Below, one piece after another: positions 36,794-45,901 of a stretch of DNA of 64,000 nucleotides. A model generated the notes under the pieces. That model saw nothing but the letters and a program-made list of their open reading frames with translations. It was not told where the DNA came from and made no database searches. The translations under genes and the position numbers were made by a program. This DNA is from Enterococcus ureasiticus (GTDB lineage Bacteria > Bacillota > Bacilli > Lactobacillales > Enterococcaceae). Location of the stretch: the NCBI RefSeq assembly GCF_001730285.1, contig NZ_MIJZ01000001.1:806001-870000 (forward strand). The letters are read 5' to 3'. The stretch's first letter is position 1; every line of letters starts with the position of its first letter.

Positions 36794-36836
36794 TTGACAA
36801 AGTGACTACACGATGTTAACCTAGAATGGTCACTTT
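36794..36836 (+). promoter_or_regulatory. Betaine transporter promoter with bipartite BusR operator
   Basis: Half-sites AAAGTGAC (36799-36806) and GTCACTTT (36829-36836) are separated by exactly 22 bp. A consensus -35 TTGACA (36794-36799) touches the left half-site, and an extended -10 (TGT-TAACCT, ending at 36822) lies between the halves. Published work on BusR describes a bipartite site read by a molecular-ruler architecture; a 22-bp spacing agrees with my recollection of it. Confidence 0.8.
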
Positions 36837-36840
36837 TTTT

Positions 36841-37045
36841 ACAGAAAAGAAAATGATTTTCTTTACATGTAGAGTAAGTTTTAGCGTTACAGTTGAAAAA
36901 CTTAGCGTTTGTAGCTACTTAGCTTCACGAGCTAGTCTCTCGAGAAAAGGATAAAAACTGAATGAGACAAAAAACGTCTCAGTCTTTTTTACCTATTATC
37001 TAGTCGAGGCTAAACAAGCTCGTTCAGCTTTTAAAATAAGGAGGA
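36841..37045 (+). promoter_or_regulatory. Structured 5' leader of the betaine transporter operon
   Basis: The untranslated leader holds an AAGTTTT/AAAACTT hairpin (about 36875-36902) and then the element shared with the pot operon. In that element CGAGCT-AGTCTC (36928-36939) can pair with GAGGCT...AGCTCG (37006-37022) around a central hairpin TGAGAC/GTCTCA (36963-36980) followed by CTTTTTT. The 5' AGTCTC segment can alternatively pair with the GAGAC of the terminator stem. The ribosome site follows. An attenuation or switch function is inferred from the shared, covarying architecture. Confidence 0.6.
36957..36989 (+). terminator. Internal terminator within the betaine operon leader
   Basis: ACTGA-TGAGAC and GTCTCAGT with loop AAAAAAC, followed directly by C and six T, upstream of the start codon. 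It can act as attenuator of the transporter genes. Confidence 0.75.
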
Positions 37046-37053
37046 ATTTTGTT

Positions 37054-38244
37054 TTGCCCAAAGTACAAGTCTCGCATTTAACAAAAATATTCGGTAAAAA
37101 ATCAAAACAAGCGCTGGATATGATCAAAGAAAACAAAGATAAAACCGAAATCTTGAAAAAGACCGGTGCTACTGTCGGCGTTTACGATGTAAATTTTGAA
37201 GTAGAAGAAGGAGAAATTTTTGTGATCATGGGTCTTTCTGGTAGTGGAAAATCTACCTTGATCCGTTTATTGAATCGTTTGATCGAACCAACTTCTGGAA
37301 ATATTTTTATCGATAATCAAGACATCTCAAAATTGGATAAAGAAGGACTTAGAGAAGTTCGTCGTAACAAAATGAGTATGGTCTTCCAAAATTTTGGTCT
37401 CTTCCCTCACCGCACCATCTTAGAGAACACGGAATATGGTTTAGAAGTTCGTGGTGTTCCAAAAGAAGAGCGAACTGCAAAAGCTGAACAAGCGTTAGAA
37501 AACTCAAGTTTACTTGCTTTTAAAGATCAGTTTCCTAATCAGTTATCCGGCGGAATGCAGCAACGTGTTGGTTTAGCTAGAGCCTTGGCTAATGATCCAG
37601 AAATCTTATTGATGGATGAAGCCTTTTCTGCTCTTGATCCGTTGATTCGCCGAGAAATGCAAGATGAGTTAGTCGATTTGCAAGAAAATGTGAAAAAGAC
37701 GATCATCTTTATCACCCACGATTTAAATGAAGCGTTACGCATTGGTGATCGAATCGCTTTAATGAAAGATGGCCAAATCATGCAAATCGGTACTGGTGAA
37801 GAAATTTTAACGAATCCAGCTAATGATTACGTTCGCACATTCGTTGAAGATGTCGATCGTTCAAAAGTCTTAACTGCACAAAATATTATGGTTCCAGCAC
37901 TAACAACAAATATTGAAATTGATGGTCCAACAGTTGCTTTAACTCGTATGCGTCAAGAAGAAGTCAGTATGCTTTTAGCTGTTGATAAAAAACGTCAACT
38001 AAAAGGTGTGGTCAGAGCCGAGCGCGCATTAGAAGCTCGTAAAGCAGGTAAACCATTAATTGATTATGTAGATACAGATATCACTTCAATTGACAAAGAT
38101 ATGCTAGTCAATGATATCTTCCCGATCATCTATGATTCACCTACACCAGTTGCTGTAACTGACAACAATAAATTGCTTGGTGTTGTGATTCGAGGCAGCG
38201 TTCTTGAGGCATTAGCAGAAACAGAGGTGAACATCAATGAATAA
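37054..38244 (+). CDS. busAA: Glycine-betaine ABC transporter ATP-binding subunit (BusAA/OpuAA)
   Basis: A 396-residue ATPase powering uptake of compatible solutes in osmotic stress. Walker A is GLSGSGKST near 62, signature [14 protein letters not shown] near 168, Walker [14 protein letters not shown] tandem CBS module occupies the C-terminus (about 275-390), the osmosensor/ionic-strength module of OpuA-type transporters. Start is a TTG nine bases after AGGAGG. The stop overlaps the start of the permease/binding-protein gene by 8 bp. Control is probably by BusR through the bipartite operator and perhaps by the structured leader. Confidence 0.95.
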   Translation: MPKVQVSHLTKIFGKKSKQALDMIKENKDKTEILKKTGATVGVYDVNFEVEEGEIFVIMGLSGSGKSTLIRLLNRLIEPTSGNIFIDNQDISKLDKEGLREVRRNKMSMVFQNFGLFPHRTILENTEYGLEVRGVPKEERTAKAEQALENSSLLAFKDQFPNQLSGGMQQRVGLARALANDPEILLMDEAFSALDPLIRREMQDELVDLQENVKKTIIFITHDLNEALRIGDRIALMKDGQIMQIGTGEEILTNPANDYVRTFVEDVDRSKVLTAQNIMVPALTTNIEIDGPTVALTRMRQEEVSMLLAVDKKRQLKGVVRAERALEARKAGKPLIDYVDTDITSIDKDMLVNDIFPIIYDSPTPVAVTDNNKLLGVVIRGSVLEALAETEVNINE

Positions 38245-39952
38245 TTATCAATTACCTGTAGCAAGTTGGGTCGAAACGATCACAGAATGGATGACCAATA
38301 CATTTTCTGGTGTTTTCAGTTTCTTCCAAACAACTGGTCAAAGCCTGATGGATGGAATCACGTCCCTTTTAGTTGCGGTTCCTCCTGTACTATTTATTAT
38401 TATTTTAACTGCCATTGCATTTTTTATTTCAAATAAGAAAATTGGTTTAAGTTTATTTACACTGATTGGGTTACTTTTTATTTATAACCAAAATTTATGG
38501 ACAGATTTAATGAGTACTGTGACGTTAGTGTTACTATCTAGTGTAGTTTCTATCGTTATCGGTGTACCACTTGGGATTTTAATGGCAAAAAGTAATAAAG
38601 CGCAAAGTATTATTACGCCTATCCTTGATTTCATGCAAACTATGCCTGGATTCGTTTATTTGATTCCTGCAGTCGCATTTTTCGGAATTGGGATGGTTCC
38701 TGGGGTGTTTGCCTCAGTGATCTTTGCATTACCGCCTACCGTTCGTTTTACGAATCTCGGAATTCGCCAAGTACCGAAAGAATTAGTTGAAGCTTCTGAC
38801 TCATTTGGTAGTACTGGCTGGCAAAAATTATTCAAACTTGAATTACCATTAGCTAAAAACACGATCATGGCTGGTGTCAATCAAACAACTATGCTCGCAC
38901 TTTCTATGGTAGTTATTGCCTCAATGATCGGTGCCCCTGGTCTTGGTCGCGGCGTTCTTTCTGCCTTACAGCGTGCTCAAGTCGGAAACGGTTTTGTTAA
39001 CGGTGTAGCATTAGTTATTCTAGCAATCATCATCGATCGTTTTACTCAGAATTTAAATAAGAAAAAAACAACTCCAGCAAAATCGAAATTATCTAAGAAG
39101 CAAAAAATCGCTGGGATCGCCGTTGCTGTTGTCGCAATCATCGCTCTGATTGGCGGTTCTACTCTTTTCTCATCTGCTAAAAACGAAGAAAAAAATATTT
39201 CTCTTTCTTATGTAGAATGGGATACAGAAGTTGCCTCTACTCATGTAGTGGGTGAAGTCTTAAAAGATATTGGCTACAATGTGTCATTAACACCACTAGA
39301 TAATGCTATCATGTGGGAATCCATCTCAAAAGGTGAAACAGATGCCATGGTTGCTGCTTGGCTACCTGGGACTCACGGAGAACAATATAAACAATATAAA
39401 GACAAAGTCGACGACTTAGGTGAAAATCTAAAAGGTGCTAAACTTGGTATCGTCGTTCCACAATATATGGATGTCGATTCAATTGAAGATTTAAAAGATC
39501 AAGCTGGTAAAAAAATCACTGGGATCGAACCTGGTGCAGGTGTCGTTGCTGCTGCTGAGAAAACCCAAAAAGCGTATAGCAACTTAGCCGACTGGTCTGT
39601 CGAAACTTCTTCTTCTGGTGCGATGACCGTGGCTCTTGGACAAGCAATCAAAAACAAAGAAGAGATCGTCATCACTGGTTGGTCTCCTCACTGGATGTTT
39701 GCTAAGTATGATCTTAAATATTTAGAAGATCCAAAAGGGACAATGGGTAAAGAAGAAACAATTCATACAATGGCCAGAAAAGGATTAGAAAAAGAAAATC
39801 CTGAAGCTTATAATGTATTGAAAAACTTCCATTGGACAAAAGAAGACATGGAATCAGTTATGTTAGAAATCAACAATGGAACAGAACCAACACAAGCAGC
39901 TAGAGACTGGATCGACAGTCATTCAAAAGAAGTCGCTGAGTGGAAAAAATAA
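38237..39952 (+). CDS. busAB: Glycine-betaine permease fused to substrate-binding protein (BusAB/OpuABC)
   Basis: A 571-residue fusion. The N-terminal part (about 1-280) is a BPD-type permease with about eight helices and the EAA-like loop ([22 protein letters not shown]). A membrane anchor (about 288-310) links to an extracellular betaine-binding domain (about 320-571; [34 protein letters not shown] with the aromatic cage Trp residues). Two copies join two ATPase subunits. The fusion removes the need for a separate lipoprotein, as in lactococcal OpuA/BusA. It ends at a strong terminator. Confidence 0.95.
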   Translation: MNNYQLPVASWVETITEWMTNTFSGVFSFFQTTGQSLMDGITSLLVAVPPVLFIIILTAIAFFISNKKIGLSLFTLIGLLFIYNQNLWTDLMSTVTLVLLSSVVSIVIGVPLGILMAKSNKAQSIITPILDFMQTMPGFVYLIPAVAFFGIGMVPGVFASVIFALPPTVRFTNLGIRQVPKELVEASDSFGSTGWQKLFKLELPLAKNTIMAGVNQTTMLALSMVVIASMIGAPGLGRGVLSALQRAQVGNGFVNGVALVILAIIIDRFTQNLNKKKTTPAKSKLSKKQKIAGIAVAVVAIIALIGGSTLFSSAKNEEKNISLSYVEWDTEVASTHVVGEVLKDIGYNVSLTPLDNAIMWESISKGETDAMVAAWLPGTHGEQYKQYKDKVDDLGENLKGAKLGIVVPQYMDVDSIEDLKDQAGKKITGIEPGAGVVAAAEKTQKAYSNLADWSVETSSSGAMTVALGQAIKNKEEIVITGWSPHWMFAKYDLKYLEDPKGTMGKEETIHTMARKGLEKENPEAYNVLKNFHWTKEDMESVMLEINNGTEPTQAARDWIDSHSKEVAEWKK

Positions 39953-39992
39953 AAAAAGAACTGATCACTGTAATCGTGGTCAGTTCTTTTTT
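39951..39992. terminator. Bidirectional terminator after the betaine transporter
   Basis: GAACTGATCAC and GTGGTCAGTTC (one wobble pair) around a 7-nt loop, with a run of A before and six T after. It abuts the stop codons of both converging genes. Confidence 0.93.
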
Positions 39993-40624
39993 CATGTATA
40001 AGGCACAATCCGAAGATTTCCTTGAAAATATTCGGCAACAAAAATCTTTGCAGGGTCCGTATAATTTTGTTTGGCTAATTCTTCCATCAACCATTCTTTC
40101 TCTTTATTGATGTCATCCAATGCATCTTCTATCACTAAACCATCTGTAATTAAATACAATCCACGATTAGGATCGCCTTTACGCACAATCGTCAAATCAC
40201 CATTTTGCTCTAATTGCACACGTTTGACTTCAGTAATTGTATTGACATCATGCAATCTAAGCATCGTCCCAAAATCATGTGCCGATAAGTTTGCTTGTTT
40301 AAAATTTTCTGGAATCATTTGTCCCTTATCAATTAAAATAATCGGTTGTCCGTCTACTATTTTTTTAATTTCTGGATTTCTTAACTTGGCGATCCTCAAT
40401 AAAGTGACCAATGTCCCCCAAATCAATAGCACGATCAAAAATTGCAAAACAGTGATCTGAGAATTGTAAATCACACCCCCAATGATCCCACCTAAAACAT
40501 AGTTTTGAATTTGATCTGCAGCACTTTTCGGCGCTAGGTTCCCTTTACCTGAAATATTGATAAAAATAATCAAACATAATAAACCAATTGTTAATTTTAA
40601 GCCAACATCAAAATATGGAAACAT
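39992..40624 (-). CDS. DUF421 (YetF-like) membrane protein
   Basis: A 210-residue protein with about three N-terminal helices (about 8-28, 40-62 and 66-85) and a C-terminal soluble DUF421 domain (about 90-200; GQPIILIDKGQMIPENFKQANLS, LRLHDVNTITEVKRVQLEQNGDL). YetF/YcaP-type proteins are widespread; B. subtilis homologues are in the spore membrane, but function here is unknown. It overlaps its partner DUF3290 gene by one base (TAATG), a pairing conserved in lactic acid bacteria. Confidence 0.88.
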   Translation of the reverse strand: MFPYFDVGLKLTIGLLCLIIFINISGKGNLAPKSAADQIQNYVLGGIIGGVIYNSQITVLQFLIVLLIWGTLVTLLRIAKLRNPEIKKIVDGQPIILIDKGQMIPENFKQANLSAHDFGTMLRLHDVNTITEVKRVQLEQNGDLTIVRKGDPNRGLYLITDGLVIEDALDDINKEKEWLMEELAKQNYTDPAKIFVAEYFQGNLRIVPYT

Positions 40625-41085
40625 TAATTTTTACCTCCTGTATCAACGGTCTGAAATTCCTTCTGATTTTTCACTTCGATTTCTTGAATAAGATAAGAAG
40701 CTTTGTCATCTGACATACGAATCAAATAGAATTTCCCTTCTACTTCAACAACAGGATCAATATTTAAATCCGTTCGGTTCATTTTTAACTTGTTTGGTTC
40801 AACATCCATTGATTTAGCAACAGCCTGTAGCGTTCCGATCATTTGCGCATATTGATTGTCGCTAGCTTCGGCATTGTAATAGGTGTTTAATTGTATACCT
40901 CCTAATAATAACAAAAGTACAATAATCAAAATACCGATTTCTTTAAATTTGTAATCAAGTCGCTTACGAACCCAAAAGAACCCCATCACGAGTAAAATCA
41001 AAAATAACCCGGCCATGATCGCCCATTGTATTTTGTTCACAGTATGCGTTTGCTGGAGCAGATAATCATAGGTATAAAACTGCAC
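40624..41085 (-). CDS. DUF3290 membrane protein
   Basis: A 153-residue protein with two membrane helices (about 21-41 and 50-67) and a soluble C-terminal domain (NKLKMNRTDLNIDPVVEVEGKFYLIRM). The N-terminus FYTYDYLL and the pairing with DUF421 identify the family. Start ATG follows AGGAGGAGTGAAGGCAA. The two proteins probably form a membrane complex; the role is not known. It lies downstream of an intergenic region containing a strong terminator. Confidence 0.85.
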   Translation of the reverse strand: MQFYTYDYLLQQTHTVNKIQWAIMAGLFLILLVMGFFWVRKRLDYKFKEIGILIIVLLLLLGGIQLNTYYNAEASDNQYAQMIGTLQAVAKSMDVEPNKLKMNRTDLNIDPVVEVEGKFYLIRMSDDKASYLIQEIEVKNQKEFQTVDTGGKN

Positions 41086-41173
41086 TTGCCTTCACTCCTC
41101 CTACCATTTCTCCTTAAATCGTACTATAAAACCACCTAAACATACAATAAAAACCTTAAAATAGATTTTTTGG

Positions 41174-41209
41174 ACAAAAAAAATACCGCTCGGCTGGGTG
41201 ACCGAGCGG
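41174..41209 (-). terminator. Strong terminator in the gap upstream of DUF3290
   Basis: On the minus strand CCGCTCGG and CCGAGCGG with an 8-nt loop are followed by TA and a run of eight T. No annotated leftward gene ends here (the wall hydrolase is already terminated at 41384), so a small leftward RNA between 41210 and 41383, or read-through control, should be considered. Confidence 0.8.
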
Positions 41210-41239
41210 AAAGGAGTTCTTTTTACTTGAGGAGTAAAA

Positions 41240-41293
41240 ATGAAAAAGTGTTTGTTTGGGTTTGTTATTGGGTATGTATTAATAATAGCCTGA
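41240..41293 (+). CDS. Possible 17-residue hydrophobic peptide with sequestered ribosome site
   Basis: ATG at 41240 opens a 17-codon frame (MKKCLFGFVIGYVLIIA). GAGGAG lies five bases upstream and sits in the loop/stem of a hairpin TTTTTACT...AGTAAAAA that would mask it. A short stem CCTAAA/TTTAGG followed by TTTT ends the unit near 41330. A short basic-hydrophobic peptide under a hidden ribosome site is the form of type I toxins, but no family match is claimed. This and the terminators fill the 351-bp gap 41086-41436. Confidence 0.35.
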   Translation: MKKCLFGFVIGYVLIIA

Positions 41294-41383
41294 AGATTTG
41301 AAGAAACTATGCCTAAATTATTTAGGTTTTCTATAGAATGATTAAGAAAAAGTAAATAGCTCTTTGGTTACAACAAAAAAAGC

Positions 41384-41424
41384 CAATAACAATAGCAAAC
41401 CGTTTAAGCTTGATATTGTTATTG
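41384..41424. terminator. Terminator of the wall hydrolase gene
   Basis: CAATAACAATA and TATTGTTATTG form a perfect 11-bp stem with a 19-nt loop. On the minus strand it is followed by GGCTTTTTTT, on the plus strand by ATCTTTTTTT. It begins 12 bases after the hydrolase stop. Confidence 0.8.
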
Positions 41425-41436
41425 ACTTATCTTTTT

Positions 41437-42729
41437 TTACTTAGGAGTTACATAAGCTAGAGTGTTCGCTGTATCTTTGTCGATCACTCTAAATGAAACC
41501 ATACCTAAACCGGCAACATTCATCTCTGAGATTAGAATAGAACCATCGTCATAAACATGTTCGACAAACGCTACATGTCCATAAGTTCCATCGGCTCCTG
41601 CAACAGTTGGTTGGAAACTAACAGCCGTTCCTGATTTAGGTTTACTAGAAACCTCATAGCCGTTTGCTTTACCAGTTGTTCCCCAGTCCATTCCGTTACC
41701 CATTGTTGTTTCAACGTAACCTTCTAATTGAACGATACGGTTATAGACATATTGCGTACAGTTTCCTGCAGCATAAGCTTCTGAACCAGAGTATGTTTCA
41801 CCAGTGTATTCTTTGAAGTCACTATCTGGATGACTATCTGCAACAATGATTCCACTTGTTGATGTAGATGGTTTTTCTTTGTCGTATTCAGTCAAGTCAT
41901 ATTCTTCGATAAATGCATTCAGTTTTTGATCATAGCTCGTATCTGTCGCATAAACTCCTGTTAATGATTTTGTTGCTTCGCGGTAGCTCACGGCATTTGA
42001 CTTCCACGTACCTGAATAGATTGTTTTGTTTGAATCTATGCCTTCTTTCATTAACTTAGCGTAATCTTCAAATGATTCTTTGTATCCAGGATACTTTTTA
42101 AAGGAAGCATCGATCGTATACCAATTGCCTGTTCCGTCATCTTCTTGTGTAGAGAAATCAACCTTTTCCCCTTTATACTCGCCTTTGATTCCGAAAAGAT
42201 TGTGATAAGGATTTTGACTTAAATCACTATTGCCAGAACCTGTTTCTAGAATGGCTTGAGCAATCATAACAGAAGCATATAAATCATTTTTTTGACCTAC
42301 AGCACGCGCTTTTTCCCCGATGCGACGAATAAACGTTTCTGTTGGTTCGTTTTTTACAACCTTAATGTTTTGGTCCAATTGCGCTTCAGTAGGAGCATGA
42401 TCAGCAGTTGGCTGAACTGGTTGTTCCGGTGCTGGAGCACTTGGTTGTGGTGTTACTGGTACTTCCTCGTGGCTGTTTGCAGGAGGTTGTGCTTCTTCTG
42501 ACGATTCTGTGCTGGTATTGGTTGATTCAGTTGTACCAGTTTCTGTTTGAGAAGTAGATGAATCTGTTGTTGTTTCTTCTGTTGAAGAACTTTCGGTCGT
42601 TTCCGTCGTTCCTTCTTCGATGGTGCCTGACTCAGACTGAGTTAATTCATTAGCATGACCGATCACTGGTATTAAATTAACGCTGAGTAATACACAAATC
42701 ATTTGTAGTGATAATAGTTTTCTTTTCAT
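41437..42729 (-). CDS. Secreted peptidoglycan hydrolase: GH73 glucosaminidase plus CHAP
   Basis: A 430-residue secreted enzyme. Signal peptide (about 1-26), a Ser/Thr/Glu/Pro-rich linker (about 30-110), a GH73 N-acetylglucosaminidase-type domain (about 118-275; ASVMIAQAILETGSGNSDLS with the catalytic Glu, NLFGIKGEYKG), and a C-terminal CHAP amidase/endopeptidase domain (about 300-430; AGNCTQYVYNR with the Cys and GHVAFVEHV with the His). Two cutting activities against glycan and peptide suit cell separation or wall turnover. No LysM or LPXTG anchor is present. A long untranslated leader of about 270 bp precedes it. Confidence 0.92.
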   Translation of the reverse strand: MKRKLLSLQMICVLLSVNLIPVIGHANELTQSESGTIEEGTTETTESSSTEETTTDSSTSQTETGTTESTNTSTESSEEAQPPANSHEEVPVTPQPSAPAPEQPVQPTADHAPTEAQLDQNIKVVKNEPTETFIRRIGEKARAVGQKNDLYASVMIAQAILETGSGNSDLSQNPYHNLFGIKGEYKGEKVDFSTQEDDGTGNWYTIDASFKKYPGYKESFEDYAKLMKEGIDSNKTIYSGTWKSNAVSYREATKSLTGVYATDTSYDQKLNAFIEEYDLTEYDKEKPSTSTSGIIVADSHPDSDFKEYTGETYSGSEAYAAGNCTQYVYNRIVQLEGYVETTMGNGMDWGTTGKANGYEVSSKPKSGTAVSFQPTVAGADGTYGHVAFVEHVYDDGSILISEMNVAGLGMVSFRVIDKDTANTLAYVTPK

Positions 42730-43177
42730 TCAGTTTAGTTCCTCTCACTTGTTTTAAAGATTCTGATGTTTTCATCGTTACTTAGAATCTATCACTCATC
42801 TTTTTAGGTTGATCCCTACTTTGTAGTAATTTTTAAAGCACTGAATATTGCTTTTAACAGTTTCAGTTTTCAAAGCTTTTTGAGTGTGAGAATAACATGA
42901 ATCCCTTACTATTAATGGGTTTCTTTGAATGTTTTTCCATATATCCACCTGCCTTTTAACTCTAAAAATCGCGTTTAACCTTCTATAAGTTGAGTTTATT
43001 TTACCACAAGTATGAGGGAAAATCTTCCACTTAACTCAAAAGATTGGAAAGTTTCGAAGAAAATTCACGTTTCAGACAAATTATGATCGATTTTTTACAA
43101 TTTTTTTTACTTTTAGAATAAACCTCTTATTTAATCCGTACAACTGATTGTGATCAAATAAGAGATTTTTAGATTTT
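42730..43177. other. Intergenic region between the wall hydrolase and potD
   Basis: This 448-bp gap has no supported gene. It holds an extended -10 on the minus strand (TGTGGTAAAAT, near 42998-43008) that would give the hydrolase a leader of about 260 nt, AT-rich sequence, and a stem CTCTTATTT (43124-43132) with AAATAAGAG (43156-43164) near the end of potD that may be its terminator. Confidence 0.6.
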
Positions 43178-44251
43178 CTATTTCCGATACATCTTAAACT
43201 CAAGAAACAAGTCATTATAAATACCCAAGTATTTCGCCCCTAAATCTTCATAAACTTCTAAATGCTTAATAACTTCATCACTTGGATAAAACTGTTCATC
43301 ACTAGAAATTTCCTTAGGCAATAGTTTTTTAGCTGCTTTATTAGGTGTAGAATAACCAATATACTCCGCATTCTGAGCAGCATTCTCAGGTCGCAGCATA
43401 AAATTGATAAATTCATAGGATCCTTTGATATTTTTCGCCGTTTTAGGAATCACGATATTATCAAACCACAAATTAGACCCTTCTGTTGGAATCACATAAT
43501 GCAAATGCTCATTGCCATCTAGCATTTCAGCAGCTTCACCAGAAAACGTTACAGCAGCTGCACTTTCCTCATTGATCATATACATTTTTATTTCATCTGC
43601 TACGATAGCTTTAACATTGGTTGTTAGTTTGTTTAATTTGTCTGTCGCTTCACGCAATTCTTGATTGTTTTTGCTATTCAAAGAATAACCTAAACTGTTT
43701 AAAGAAAGACCTAAAACTTCACGTGCTCCATCAATCAGCATCACATTATCTTTTAATTCAGGTTTCCATAAATCATCCCAATGCTTGATTTCATCTTCAT
43801 CGATAAATTTGTCATTGTAGATGATTCCTAATGTTCCCCAAAAATAAGGAATCGAATACTTATTTTGCGGGTCAAAATCTAAATTTAAAAAACGTTCATC
43901 AATATTTTCTAAGCCTTTCAGTTTCTTATGGTCGATCGGCAATAGCATTTTTTCTTTCATCATTTTTTGGATCATATATTCAGAGGGAATCGTAATATCA
44001 TAAGCTGTTCCCCCTTGCTGAATTTTCGTGAACATGGCTTCATTGGAATCAAAGGTTTCATAATTAACTTTATAACCTGACTCTTTTTCAAATTTACGTA
44101 TCAAATTCGGATCGATGTAATCGCCCCAATTATAAATCGTCAAGGTATCAGCACCAGACATTCCGCTGGCTTTTTCCAATTGTTGAACCCCTAAAAATAG
44201 AATCAAAATGATCGCTAAAATGCCGATAAGCAAAGATTGTAGTTTTTTCAT
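43178..44251 (-). CDS. potD: Spermidine/putrescine-binding protein
   Basis: The 357-residue extracytoplasmic receptor of the polyamine transporter. The N-terminal helix (about 5-25) has no lipobox Cys, so it is a membrane-anchored or cleaved form. Family blocks: LTIYNWGDYIDPNLI, YDITIPSEYMIQKM, SIPYFWGTLGIIYN, and the binding-site region VTFSGEAAEML. Start ATG overlaps potC's stop by 4 bp. Last gene of potABCD. Confidence 0.95.
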   Translation of the reverse strand: MKKLQSLLIGILAIILILFLGVQQLEKASGMSGADTLTIYNWGDYIDPNLIRKFEKESGYKVNYETFDSNEAMFTKIQQGGTAYDITIPSEYMIQKMMKEKMLLPIDHKKLKGLENIDERFLNLDFDPQNKYSIPYFWGTLGIIYNDKFIDEDEIKHWDDLWKPELKDNVMLIDGAREVLGLSLNSLGYSLNSKNNQELREATDKLNKLTTNVKAIVADEIKMYMINEESAAAVTFSGEAAEMLDGNEHLHYVIPTEGSNLWFDNIVIPKTAKNIKGSYEFINFMLRPENAAQNAEYIGYSTPNKAAKKLLPKEISSDEQFYPSDEVIKHLEVYEDLGAKYLGIYNDLFLEFKMYRK

Positions 44252-45084
44252 TTAAGTTTAGCCACCTCGCTTTGTTCCCGATGCATTTTTTTTACACGTT
44301 TAGAGGTATTATCTTGGCTGATAAAATAGTAACCAATCACTAAAATCATAGAGAAAATGAATACTAAAGCACTTAAGGCATTGATTTCTAAACTAATTCC
44401 TTGTCTTGCTCTAGAATAGATTTCAACTGAAAGTGTGGAGAATCCGTTTCCAGTAACGAAAAAGGTCACGGCAAAATCATCCAAAGAATACGTAAATGCC
44501 ATAAAATAGCCTGCAATAATTCCTGGTGCTAAAAACGGCAAAATAATATTCTTGATTACTTGGACATTATTTGCGCCAAGATCACGAGCAGCATCTACCA
44601 TCGAATCATTCATCTCTTGCAGTTTCGGCAGCACCATCAATACTACGATCGGAATACTAAATGCAATATGAGATAATAACACACTGGCAAATCCCAAACT
44701 AATAAATCCAACAGCCGTAAAAAAGATCAAGAAACTAGCACCGATAATTACGTCTGGGGAAACCAATAAAATATTATTAAAACTCATTAATGCCGTTCTC
44801 GTTTTTCTTCGTCTCGTATAGTAGATGCCCATTGCACCAAACGTTCCGATGATCGTTGCTAACAATGCAGATAAAAAGGCCAACATAAAAGTATTCAACA
44901 CAATGATCAACAATCGAGTATCTTCAAAAACAGCCGTATAATTTGCAAGTGTGAAACCAGTAAATTTATTCATCGTATCCGTATCATTGAATGAGTAAAA
45001 AATCAGATAAAAAATCGGCGCATATAATAAAGCGAAAACGATGATCAGATACAAATAAGACCATTTAAATTTTTTCTTTGTCAT
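44248..45084 (-). CDS. potC: Spermidine/putrescine permease PotC
   Basis: A 278-residue BPD-type permease with six helices and the EAA-like cytoplasmic loop AARDLGANNVQVIKNIILPFLAPG (about 170-193), which contacts the PotA ATPase. It overlaps potB and potD by 4 bp each, so the set is translationally coupled. Forms the PotB-PotC channel heterodimer. Confidence 0.95.
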   Translation of the reverse strand: MTKKKFKWSYLYLIIVFALLYAPIFYLIFYSFNDTDTMNKFTGFTLANYTAVFEDTRLLIIVLNTFMLAFLSALLATIIGTFGAMGIYYTRRRKTRTALMSFNNILLVSPDVIIGASFLIFFTAVGFISLGFASVLLSHIAFSIPIVVLMVLPKLQEMNDSMVDAARDLGANNVQVIKNIILPFLAPGIIAGYFMAFTYSLDDFAVTFFVTGNGFSTLSVEIYSRARQGISLEINALSALVFIFSMILVIGYYFISQDNTSKRVKKMHREQSEVAKLK

Positions 45085-45890
45085 TTCACCCGCCCCTTTT
45101 TCTTCTTCTCACCTGTCAACAACATCACGATAAACATCGCAACGATCAATATGACACCAATTGTAGAACCCATGCCCCAGTTTTGTGTTACCATAAAATG
45201 TTCTTCGATGGCTGTTCCAAGTGTGATCACTCGATTTCCACCAATCAAACGAGTCAACATGAATAATGAAAGTGATGGAATAAAGACTGCTTGAACTCCA
45301 CTTTTCACACCATTCAATGACAGAGGAAAGATCACTCGTTGAAAGGTTTCAACACTATTGGCACCCAGATCGCGGCTAGCACTGATTAACGAAGGATTCA
45401 ACTCTTCCAGCGCATTAAAAATCGGTAAAATCATAAATGGAATTTCGATATAAGTTGCTACAAATAAAAAACTAAAATCCGTAAATAAAATTTGCTGAGG
45501 TCCAATACCGAGAAAACTTAAAAACTGATTCACATTACCATGAATACTAAAGATTCCAATAAATGCATAAGCTTTCAGCAAAAGATTTACCCATGTTGGT
45601 AAAATCACCAACATCAGCCACAACTGTTTATGCTTCAATTTTGTCAAAAAGTACGCTGTCGGATAACTGATCAACAAGGTAAATAATGTAATCAAAAAAG
45701 CATACCAGACCGAGTTCAAGGTCATACTAAGATACGTTCCAGAGGTAAAATACGTTTGATAATTGTCTAAAGTAAAGTGCCCATTCATATCAAAGAAAGA
45801 CTGGTAAATAATCATCAAAACTGGCGCGATCACAAAGAATAACAGCCACATCATATAAGGAATCGAATAAATCCGACGCATTGTTTTCAT
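45081..45890 (-). CDS. potB: Spermidine/putrescine permease PotB
   Basis: A 269-residue BPD-type permease with six helices and the EAA-like loop SASRDLGANSVETFQRVIFPLS (about 172-193). Partner of PotC. Start ATG follows AGGAGGAG; the gene follows potA after 11 bp. Confidence 0.95.
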   Translation of the reverse strand: MKTMRRIYSIPYMMWLLFFVIAPVLMIIYQSFFDMNGHFTLDNYQTYFTSGTYLSMTLNSVWYAFLITLFTLLISYPTAYFLTKLKHKQLWLMLVILPTWVNLLLKAYAFIGIFSIHGNVNQFLSFLGIGPQQILFTDFSFLFVATYIEIPFMILPIFNALEELNPSLISASRDLGANSVETFQRVIFPLSLNGVKSGVQAVFIPSLSLFMLTRLIGGNRVITLGTAIEEHFMVTQNWGMGSTIGVILIVAMFIVMLLTGEKKKKGRVK

Positions 45891-45901
45891 TATTACTCCT
45901 C

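Noticed and set aside
42730-43177. A riboswitch in the long leader of the wall hydrolase
   Set aside because: No conserved aptamer elements or terminator/antiterminator pair could be found.
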